This document shows positions 25,180-33,208 of a DNA stretch of 64,000 bases, one piece after another. Made by a program: the position numbers and the translations under genes. The stretch is from Nitratireductor aestuarii (GTDB lineage Bacteria; Pseudomonadota; Alphaproteobacteria; Rhizobiales; Rhizobiaceae). Position 1 is the first letter of the stretch. Each line of letters starts with the position of its first letter. The stretch spans positions 18,047 through 82,046 of the forward strand of contig NZ_BMIF01000016.1 in NCBI RefSeq assembly GCF_014641695.1, given 5' to 3'. Under the pieces are notes generated by a model. That model did not search any database. It was not told the origin of the DNA and was given only the letters and a program-made list of their open reading frames with translations.

Positions 25180-26127
25180 TCAGTTCGACGGGGTGGGCGA
25201 AGGGAATGGCGTACGCGGTATCTGCCAGTCATAAAGCGTCGAAATCTCGTTCACCGATTGCTTGATGACCTGCAGGACCATCCGCGTGCCGGAGTCGAGT
25301 GAACTTGACGAGGCTGTAGCTAGCGCAAGATTGCGGCGGAAGCACGGGTTGTCCATCGCCGCGATCTCGAACTCACCGTTGCGGACTTCGACTTCAACGG
25401 CGCCGCGTGGCAAGAGCGTGCAGAGACCTTCTTCGCGGACCAGATCCTTGATGGCGGGGATGGAGTCGATTTCATAGACGACGTTGAGCTGGCACCTGCA
25501 TTCCTGCATCCGCTCCTCGATCAGCTTGCGAATACCGTGCTGCTTGCCGGGCAGAGCAAGTCCCACATTGCAAAGGTCCTCGGCAGACCGGGGCAAGGGA
25601 TCCTGGCTGCCCGCGCGCCGGATGAAATAGAGGTTGTCGGCAAGCAGATGCTCCGCAATGCACCAGTTGCGGCCCATCGGTTCGTAGATGGTTGCGATAT
25701 CGACCTTCTTGTTCTGCAGCCAGTCGATGAGCGTGCCGCTCATGCCTTCGCGCACATGCAGGTTCAGGTCCGGATAGCGGCTGCGCAGACGCTTGAGCAG
25801 GGGCTTCATCAGGAGCGGCGAGAGGGACGGCAGGATGCCCAGCGTCACCGAGCCGTGGATCGAACCACCCAACGTGTGGATCTGGCGGATCGCCCGGGCA
25901 TTCGCCTCCAGCGCCGGCCCGGCATAGGCAAAAAGAAGTTCCCCCGCTGGCGTCAATTCTGCACCGCGCCCGGTTCGGTAGAAGAGCGCGGATTTCAACT
26001 GTTCCTCGAGAAGTCGGATCTGTCTGCTGAGGGCAGGTTGCGCGACACCAATGGCGATCGCAGCTCGCGAGAAACTGCCAGCTTCCGCAACCGACATGAA
26101 GTACTTTAACTGCCTGAATTCCATCAT
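25180..26127 (-). CDS. LysR-family transcriptional regulator
   Basis: This is a regulator of about 315 residues. Seen: the N-terminal LysR helix-turn-helix (MEFRQLKYFMSVAEAGSFSR, then AIGVAQPALSRQIRLLEEQL), followed by a two-lobed effector domain beginning near residue 90 (GSVTLGILPSLSPLL). The start is the ATG at 26127 or the adjacent one at 26124; codons further upstream do not look like a LysR N-terminus. It lies between the ALDH operon (same strand, downstream) and the divergent hydrolase at 26376. Inferred: it binds the TATAGC dyads at 25.1 kb and related sites elsewhere in the window. Confidence 0.92.
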   Translation of the reverse strand: MMEFRQLKYFMSVAEAGSFSRAAIAIGVAQPALSRQIRLLEEQLKSALFYRTGRGAELTPAGELLFAYAGPALEANARAIRQIHTLGGSIHGSVTLGILPSLSPLLMKPLLKRLRSRYPDLNLHVREGMSGTLIDWLQNKKVDIATIYEPMGRNWCIAEHLLADNLYFIRRAGSQDPLPRSAEDLCNVGLALPGKQHGIRKLIEERMQECRCQLNVVYEIDSIPAIKDLVREEGLCTLLPRGAVEVEVRNGEFEIAAMDNPCFRRNLALATASSSSLDSGTRMVLQVIKQSVNEISTLYDWQIPRTPFPSPTPSN

Positions 26128-26330
26128 TATTCTGGACCCATTTCCCATCTGAGGCTTTCGTCGGACCGAGCCTGGCAAGTTTGCGCTGCTCTGTTTGTGC
26201 TCGTTCCCGAGGTCAGAGTAGACGTGCATCCCGGCAGAAACAATTCCCTTGGAGCCGCCTGCACAGGGGGATTGGTGCGTGGCAGATTTCGGAACGGCGG
26301 CAGAACTCTCTCGGTCAGAGCCATCGCCTC

Positions 26331-26342
26331 GGCTATAACCGC
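26331..26342. promoter_or_regulatory. TATAGC-type half-site upstream of dienelactone hydrolase
   Basis: GGCTATAACCGC at 26331-26342 contains, on the opposite strand, the 11-mer GCGGTTATAGC that also begins the dyad at 10451-10461. It lies between the divergent lysR and hydrolase genes, 34 bases upstream of the hydrolase start. It is a weaker match than the other sites. Confidence 0.3.
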
Positions 26343-26375
26343 ATCATCAGAGAACGTTCACGGGAGGAGAATGCA

Positions 26376-27110
26376 GTGGAGGAACTGAAGCGGCAGCATG
26401 ATGGGGCGGAACTGAGGGCTTATCTCTTTCGCCCGGAGAAACCGGCGCCTAGCGCCCATGGCGTCATCGTCTACATGGATATCCATGGAATCCGACCGGC
26501 GCTGTTTGAAATCTGCGAGCGAATGGCATCCTTTGGCCATACCGTCCTCCTGCCGGACGTCTATTTCCGCCTTGGACCTTACGAGCCGTGCACACCGGCC
26601 GAAGCAGCGGCCAATGAAGCGCTGCGAGCCGAGCGACGGGCCATGCGCGCAAAGACGCCCGTGGACCTTACGGCTTCGGACACTGCGGTCTTCGTCGATC
26701 TGCTGACCAGCAACGGCGTCACCGGCAAGATCGCCACGGTAGGCTATTGCATGGGCGGGGCGAGGGCGATGCGCGCAGCCCATGCGGCACCGGATCGCGT
26801 GGCGCTTGTTGCGAGCTTCCACGGTGGCAATCTGGCCACCGATGATCCCTCAAGCCCGCATCTTCATCTGGATGGAGTGCGCGCCCGCTTCTATGTCGGG
26901 GCAGCCGACAAGGACGCCAGTTATCCGCCGGAGCAGGCCGCTCTTTTCATCGAAACCTTGATGAAGGCGGGCGTCGAGACGGTGCATGAGAACTTCAACG
27001 GGTGCCCGCATGGCTGGGTGTTCCATGACAATCCCAGGATCCACAACGCCGCCGGAGCAGAACGCCATTTTGCGCGTCTCGCAACGCAGTTCAGCGAGTG
27101 CCTGAACTGA
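26376..27110 (+). CDS. dienelactone hydrolase family protein
   Basis: This is a 244-residue alpha/beta hydrolase. Seen: the Cys nucleophile elbow VGYCMGG (Cys125), an Asp in AADKDASYP (about 178-180) and His212 in CPHGW, the Cys-Asp-His triad typical of dienelactone hydrolases. The start is GTG at 26376, chosen because GGGAGGAG lies at 26362-26369 and an ATG five bases earlier is out of frame and stops at once. Known: the family opens enol lactones of aromatic catabolism, and paralogues act on other esters and lactones. It is transcribed divergently from the LysR regulator. Confidence 0.88.
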   Translation: MEELKRQHDGAELRAYLFRPEKPAPSAHGVIVYMDIHGIRPALFEICERMASFGHTVLLPDVYFRLGPYEPCTPAEAAANEALRAERRAMRAKTPVDLTASDTAVFVDLLTSNGVTGKIATVGYCMGGARAMRAAHAAPDRVALVASFHGGNLATDDPSSPHLHLDGVRARFYVGAADKDASYPPEQAALFIETLMKAGVETVHENFNGCPHGWVFHDNPRIHNAAGAERHFARLATQFSECLN

Positions 27111-27126
27111 TCGTCGTATACGACAA

Positions 27127-27151
27127 GGCCCGCCCCCTGAGGGAGCGGGCC
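27127..27151. terminator. hairpin between convergent hydrolase and groEL
   Basis: GGCCCGC at 27127-27133 pairs with GCGGGCC at 27145-27151, with an inner CCC/GGG pairing. It sits midway between the convergent stops at 27110 and 27180. No long T run follows on either strand, so the strength is uncertain. A 12-base palindrome, GTCGTATACGAC, lies just before it at 27112-27123. Confidence 0.45.
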
Positions 27152-27179
27152 AACGTTGCGAGACTGCCGATTGTGCGAC

Positions 27180-28817
<1,638 letters not shown>

Positions 28818-28857
28818 TCAATAGGCAGTTTCTTTGACTGTATTCGTGGAAGAAGCC

Positions 28858-29172
28858 TCAAGCGGCCTTCTTCTCGGCAGCACTGACTTCGATCACGCCC
28901 ATCACATCGCTCTCCTTCAGGATGAGCAGATCTTCGCCATCGAGCTTGATCTCGGTGCCGGACCACTTTCCAAACAGGATGCGGTCTCCGACCTTCACAT
29001 CGAGGGCAATGTACTTGCCGTCTTCGTCCCGTACGCCGGGGCCTACGGCGATCACCTCGCCTTCGCTCGGCTTCTCCTTGGCAGTGTCGGGGATGATGAT
29101 CCCGCCGGCCGTCTTTTGCTCAGCTTCGATGCGGCGGACCAGAATGCGATCATGCAGTGGACGGAACGTCAT
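28858..29172 (-). CDS. groES: co-chaperonin GroES
   Basis: This 104-residue Hsp10 is the heptameric lid for GroEL. Seen: [33 protein letters not shown] at the N-terminus including the mobile loop, [11 protein letters not shown], and the [25 protein letters not shown]-terminal part. It is the first gene of the groES-groEL operon. The leader of 150 bases upstream ends at a CIRCE-like inverted repeat, consistent with HrcA control. Confidence 0.97.
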   Translation of the reverse strand: MTFRPLHDRILVRRIEAEQKTAGGIIIPDTAKEKPSEGEVIAVGPGVRDEDGKYIALDVKVGDRILFGKWSGTEIKLDGEDLLILKESDVMGVIEVSAAEKKAA

Positions 29173-29321
29173 ATCGTTCTCCTTGAGGACAAACAGATTT
29201 TTGAACAGTTCCTCCGCACCAGCCGGATGGCCGGTACGGGGCTTGCGCGACCCTCAGCGGCGTCGCGCGGCAACGATCTGGTTTTGCGAAAATGAAGTTT
29301 CAAGAGCGGCGTAAAAATTTT

Positions 29322-29348
29322 TTGGCAGTCGTATAAGCAGACTGCTAA
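29322..29348 (-). promoter_or_regulatory. CIRCE-type HrcA operator
   Basis: TTGGCAGTC - 9 bases - GACTGCTAA, 150 bases upstream of groES. The 9-9-9 layout equals CIRCE (consensus TTAGCACTC-N9-GAGTGCTAA). The inner positions are changed symmetrically (GCAGTC/GACTGC instead of GCACTC/GAGTGC), so the dyad is kept by paired substitutions. HrcA binding is inferred from the family. Confidence 0.75.
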
Positions 29349-29493
29349 GCAACTGGTTATCCAGCACAAACTGCCAGCCCGCTGCATCAGGCTGAGAGAG
29401 GCTATGCCCTGTGTTGCCAGGGGGTAACACAAGCCGACTAATGAATACCTGATGGGTAAAGTTATAGGTATTTATGTTATGCGGAAGATCATT

Positions 29494-29532
29494 GGTGTTT
29501 GATCCGACTCCAACGCTATCGGTGTTGGATCA
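29494..29532 (+). promoter_or_regulatory. repeat-containing promoter region of the PP-loop cassette
   Basis: A direct repeat, GGTGTTTGATCC (29494-29505) and GGTGTTGGATCA (29521-29532), 10 of 12 bases alike, spaced 27 bases start to start. It overlaps an inverted repeat TCCAAC-N9-GTTGGA (29509-29529). It sits 27-65 bases upstream of the first cassette gene, so it is a plausible operator. The surrounding 29349-29558 is AT-rich and otherwise gene-free; it holds the divergent promoters of groES and this cassette. Confidence 0.4.
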
Positions 29533-29558
29533 CAGTGCAGTAAGCGGCGGGAATTTTA

Positions 29559-30701
29559 ATGAGCATACCTTTGGTGCTGGCGTTTGCACCGCAGCACGTT
29601 TCGAATGAACTTGAGATAATCGCATCTGCAGGGGATCGAGAACTTTTCAGGGCGCATTTCAGGTGCCGCACCGGTCAGGCACTGCAGCCTTCGCCGGATG
29701 CATTGTTCTGCCTCGGCCTCTATCCAGCCTCCGAGGTCGGCGCCCCGTTACACATCACCGGCGACGTTGAGCCCGGCCTGCTTTCGCGCGCCAAGCCCAT
29801 ATCCGACATCTTCCGTAGCTGGTGGGTCGGTTGCCGGAATGTAGATGTTACGGCTGAGCCACGGCCAGTCTCTGCCTCAGGCGAGGGAAGGGGGGTGGCG
29901 CTTTTCTTCTCCGGAGGCGTGGATTCCTGTTACTCGCTCGTCGAAGCGCAGCCGCGGCTGTCTGCGCTGATCACTCTGGTGGGCGTCGATATACCCCTAT
30001 CCGACACGGTTGCGACAGCCAGACTGGAGGCCACGTCTCGTGACGTGGCGGAGCGCAAGGGTCTGGAATCCATCGTGATCGAGACCAATGTCGCCCAGGT
30101 GTTCCACCCCTATGTAAGCTGGATCGAGCACCATGGCTCCGCACTTGCCGCCATTGGCCACATGCTCTCGCATAGGATTGACAGGATCTTGATTGCCGCC
30201 TCGGACAGTGAAGCCCGCTGGAATTTACCCTGGGGCTCCCACCCGGCGCTCGATCCGCTGCTCGGCTCGTCGCATCTTGCGGTTGAGCACCACGGGCTGG
30301 TTCCCCGCTTCGACAAGATTGCGACCGTTGCGCGGGATGCTGATCTCCTGAACATCCTGCGCGTCTGCAACAAGTGCGGGCACAATTGCGGTCAGTGCTA
30401 CAAGTGCGCTTTCGTCATGCGGGCGCTGGAGGTCCTTGGCCTCGACAGCGCGCCAACCTTCCCGCCATTTCTGCCTCACCGCGGTGGGTTGTGGGCCCGG
30501 AACCACTCGTCCCTGGCTGAGCTTGTACGGCTGCGCGAAGCGGCTATCGAAGCTGGCCGTAGTGACCTGGTTCGGGAAGTTGAGCAGGCGATGGCTCGTT
30601 TCCGGAAGCGCGAGCCTCTCCGAAAGCTGGGGTATGGCCGCTGGCGCAGCTGGTCTCGCGTCATGCGCCACAGGCACCGTTGGCGGAAAGCATATACATG
30701 A
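29559..30701 (+). CDS. PP-loop ATPase with cysteine cluster, function unknown
   Basis: This is a 380-residue protein I cannot name. Seen: an N-terminal segment of about 110 residues without a recognised domain, then the PP-loop signature FFSGGVDSCYSL (SGGVDS at 118-123) that binds ATP pyrophosphate in QueC, ThiI, TilS and asparagine-synthetase-like enzymes. Near residue 216 is a further conserved-looking DSEARWNLPWGSHP segment. A five-cysteine cluster follows at 270, 273, 277, 280 and 283 (CNKCGHNCGQCYKC), probably a metal site. The C-terminal 40 residues are strongly basic. Known: PP-loop enzymes adenylate a carboxylate or carbonyl for attack by ammonia or an amine. Inferred: formation of an amide, nitrile or similar group on a small molecule or glycan, with the two following genes. 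Confidence 0.8.
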   Translation: MSIPLVLAFAPQHVSNELEIIASAGDRELFRAHFRCRTGQALQPSPDALFCLGLYPASEVGAPLHITGDVEPGLLSRAKPISDIFRSWWVGCRNVDVTAEPRPVSASGEGRGVALFFSGGVDSCYSLVEAQPRLSALITLVGVDIPLSDTVATARLEATSRDVAERKGLESIVIETNVAQVFHPYVSWIEHHGSALAAIGHMLSHRIDRILIAASDSEARWNLPWGSHPALDPLLGSSHLAVEHHGLVPRFDKIATVARDADLLNILRVCNKCGHNCGQCYKCAFVMRALEVLGLDSAPTFPPFLPHRGGLWARNHSSLAELVRLREAAIEAGRSDLVREVEQAMARFRKREPLRKLGYGRWRSWSRVMRHRHRWRKAYT

Positions 30702-30829
30702 GCCTTGCCGCCTATGTGGTCCATCCGGAGCGTGCCGTTGCGCGCCGCTGTTCCGGCCAAAGGCGGTGGGTCTCGGAATGTTGGCCCAGACAGTCACCCG
30801 CGGTGCGGCGGAGTGCCTTCTCTAAGTGA
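30698..30829 (+). CDS. small ORF between the PP-loop and pyruvyl transferase genes, doubtful
   Basis: An ATG overlaps the stop of the PP-loop gene (ATGA at 30698-30701) and opens a 43-codon frame rich in Arg, ending at 30829. I recognise no domain. The ATGA overlap is the best argument for translation. The composition and the lack of a following structure argue for a remnant, possibly the decayed start of another gene lost from this 234-base gap. Low confidence. Confidence 0.25.
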   Translation: MSLAAYVVHPERAVARRCSGQRRWVSECWPRQSPAVRRSAFSK

Positions 30830-30935
30830 CGCAGCACGATCCACAGACGCTCGCGCATAGTCGAAAAACTGCGCCCGGAGACATTGCGTCCAGCCTACAG
30901 GCTGGCGCCTGCCCTTCAATCCCACAGGATGCCCG

Positions 30936-31751
30936 ATGATCAATAAGGTTACCAAGCTGACCAATAAGGTCACCAAGCTGACCCGCTTTTGGCAGGGTCG
31001 GCTTCGTCCGCGTACGCTTCCGCCTCTGTTCTGGCACATCGGCGTGCCGAACTTCGGCGATGACATCAACCCGGCTCTTTACGAGGAGCTTTGTGGTAGA
31101 CGCTTGCGTCTTGCCACCGACCGCCGCGTTCCGCATTTTCTGGGCATGGGCAGCATCCTTGCTGCCGCCACGGAATCCTCGATCGTACTCGGTGCCGGAC
31201 TGATCAAGCCCGCAAACGTGAAGCGCCCGCTCAAGGTGGTGTCATTGCGGGGAGAGCTTACCCGGCAGCATCTCGGCATCACGGAAGACATCCCGCTGGG
31301 CGATCCTATGGTGCTCGTCTCGCAGCTGATGACGCCGGAGCGAGGGGGGGATATCGGGTATATCCCACATGTTTCGGAGCTCCGTGGCATCCGGGACCGT
31401 ATTCCGCCAAACATCAAACTCATCGACGTCCGGCGGCAGCCGACCGAAGTGGTGCGTGAGATCGGGCGCTGCAGCCTGGTGCTGAGCCAGTCGCTGCACG
31501 GCCTCATCGTGGCAGACGCCTTCGACATCCCGAACCTCTGGATCGCACCAAGCAAGAAGATGATGGGGGGCGAGTTCAAGTTCCACGATTATTTTTCGAC
31601 GCTCGACGCGCCCAAGGAAAAACACGAGTTTTCTTTTGAGCTCCTCGCCAATCCCACGCGCTCGCTCGCATCGGTGGGCCGCTTCAAGGGCAACAAGGCT
31701 GAATATCGGGCGATCCTGAGGGATGCCGTTCAACGAGGACTTCCTGAATGA
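30936..31751 (+). CDS. polysaccharide pyruvyl transferase-family protein
   Basis: This is a 271-residue protein of the polysaccharide pyruvyl transferase family (CsaB/WcaK/ExoV type). Seen: VPNFGDDINPALYEEL near 38-52, the usual N-terminal NxGDx motif; VSLRGELTRQHLG at 102-114; and LVLSQSLHGLIVADAFDIPNLW near 181-202, the family SxHGxIxA motif that contacts the nucleotide or donor. The N-terminus carries a tandem heptad NKVTKLT twice, encoded by two nearly identical 21-base units. Known: members transfer pyruvate ketals from PEP to sugars, and several paralogues do different chemistry. Its stop overlaps the Mur ligase start, so the two are coupled. Confidence 0.85.
   Translation: MINKVTKLTNKVTKLTRFWQGRLRPRTLPPLFWHIGVPNFGDDINPALYEELCGRRLRLATDRRVPHFLGMGSILAAATESSIVLGAGLIKPANVKRPLKVVSLRGELTRQHLGITEDIPLGDPMVLVSQLMTPERGGDIGYIPHVSELRGIRDRIPPNIKLIDVRRQPTEVVREIGRCSLVLSQSLHGLIVADAFDIPNLWIAPSKKMMGGEFKFHDYFSTLDAPKEKHEFSFELLANPTRSLASVGRFKGNKAEYRAILRDAVQRGLPE
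30942..30983 (+). repeat. tandem 21-base repeat within the pyruvyl transferase gene
   Basis: Two adjacent copies (30942-30962 and 30963-30983) differ by one base and encode NKVTKLT twice, directly after the first two codons. It looks like a recent slippage duplication that lengthens a basic N-terminal arm. Confidence 0.9.
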
Positions 31752-33061
31752 GTGTCAAGCAATCCCTTCGCGATCTCGAGCAACGGGTCCGTCTTGCGCT
31801 CGTGCGCCCATTGCGGATCAAACTGGCCGCAAGGAAGCGGGCGCAAGCTCCCGGAGTATTCATTGGAATTACAGGAAGCTCGGGCAAGTCGAGCACCACC
31901 GATCTGATCGCTGCAGTCCTGCGCAGAAAAGGTAGTGTCACCACCCAGCTTATGAACAATACAATCAATCCGCTGATCAATACAATAAGAAATAGCGGGA
32001 AATCAGACTTTGTGGTGGTGGAGAACGGCGTTGGTGAGAAGGGTGTGATGAAGCCAATGGCCTCTCTGCTGCAGCCTGACATTGCTGTCGTAACCATGGT
32101 TGGTCTGGAGCACTACTCGGCCTTTCGGTCATCTGAGGCAATTGCGGAGGAGAAGGGCTGGCTTGTTGAGTCACTGCGGCCGGAGGGGCTTGCTGTCCTC
32201 AATGCCGACGATCCGCTGGTTATGGGTATGGCAAGACGCACCAGCGCCCGCGTCCTGACTTTCGGCTATAGCGAAGATGCGGATTGCAGGATCGTGAAGG
32301 TCGAGGGAGGTGCTCCGAGCGGCATTGTTGTGACGCTTTCATACCGTGGTCAGGAGTTGGTCATTCCAACCAAGTACGCCGGCCATCATTTTGCCGCGTC
32401 GGTAGCTGCAGCCACCATTGTCGGAATGCAGCTTGGGGTTACGGTCGAGGATCTCCGGGATGCAATCGGTTCGTGCTCACCTGTTGTGCTGCGGCTAAGC
32501 ACGCACCAGATCGCGGGCGGTCCACTGATCATAGCCGACTGTGCCAAGGCTCCACTCGGGACCCTGCATCTTGCCTTTGACGCTCTGCGCCACGTCGATG
32601 CACCCAGAAAGCGTATCGTTCTTGGCCAGGTGTCGGATTATATTGGCTCTCGCATGAAGGCCTACCGCACGGCGTTCGGGGGAGCACTCGCTGTCGCCGA
32701 TGAATTGATATTTGTGACCGACCGGTCGCGCCCAGAGCGGTTCCTCCCGAGAGATGATAAGGGCACTCAAAGATTCAAGCATTTCTTGAATACGCGCGAG
32801 GCGGCAGAATACCTGGCTGCGACAGCCATGGAAGGCGAGGTGATACTTCTGAAAGGATCGCAGCGTTTCCATCTTGAACGTATCCTCATCAATTTCCAGC
32901 AACCGGTTCGATGCTGGGAGGAGAGCTGTGGGCGTGGTGGCAACTGTTTCTCGTGCGGTATGGCCAGCTTTGACTTCCAGTCACATCGGCCTATCGCCAG
33001 AAAAAGGCGCCGCCGCCGCTTTCTTGGCAAGTTGTTTGGCCGAAAGATACAGGAAGCATAG
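31748..33061 (+). CDS. Mur ligase-family protein with C-terminal cysteine cluster
   Basis: This is a 437-residue ATP-dependent ligase of the Mur family. Seen: the P-loop GITGSSGKSST at 40-50, VVENGVGEKGVMKPMASLLQPDIAVVTMVGLEHYSAF (the Mur central domain Glu and His region), AVLNADDPLV, and a C-terminal Rossmann-like domain from about 270. The MurE/F substrate-binding domain is missing: only about 35 residues precede the P-loop. An unusual cluster, Cys389, Cys394, Cys400 and Cys403, lies near the C-terminus, followed by a polybasic tail. Known: Mur ligases join an amino acid to a carboxylate via an acyl phosphate. Inferred: it ligates an amino acid or amine to a carboxylate made or modified by the two preceding enzymes. 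Confidence 0.85.
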   Translation: MSVKQSLRDLEQRVRLALVRPLRIKLAARKRAQAPGVFIGITGSSGKSSTTDLIAAVLRRKGSVTTQLMNNTINPLINTIRNSGKSDFVVVENGVGEKGVMKPMASLLQPDIAVVTMVGLEHYSAFRSSEAIAEEKGWLVESLRPEGLAVLNADDPLVMGMARRTSARVLTFGYSEDADCRIVKVEGGAPSGIVVTLSYRGQELVIPTKYAGHHFAASVAAATIVGMQLGVTVEDLRDAIGSCSPVVLRLSTHQIAGGPLIIADCAKAPLGTLHLAFDALRHVDAPRKRIVLGQVSDYIGSRMKAYRTAFGGALAVADELIFVTDRSRPERFLPRDDKGTQRFKHFLNTREAAEYLAATAMEGEVILLKGSQRFHLERILINFQQPVRCWEESCGRGGNCFSCGMASFDFQSHRPIARKRRRRRFLGKLFGRKIQEA

Positions 33062-33208
33062 TGGGCGTGATTCCGGAGGTCACGCATCAGATGGAACTCG
33101 CAGTCCGGGGACTGGACTGTTTCTTGTGCAAAGCCGCTCCGTCCTGAAACGGTGAAAAGACGAAAAGTCCCTTAGCTTGAATGAGCCAGCCATGGTATCG
33201 CTTGCTCA

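Noticed and set aside
30436..30825. 129-codon plus-strand frame overlapping the end of the PP-loop gene
   Set aside because: Most of it lies inside the PP-loop gene in another frame; only the part after 30701 could matter, and it shows no domain.
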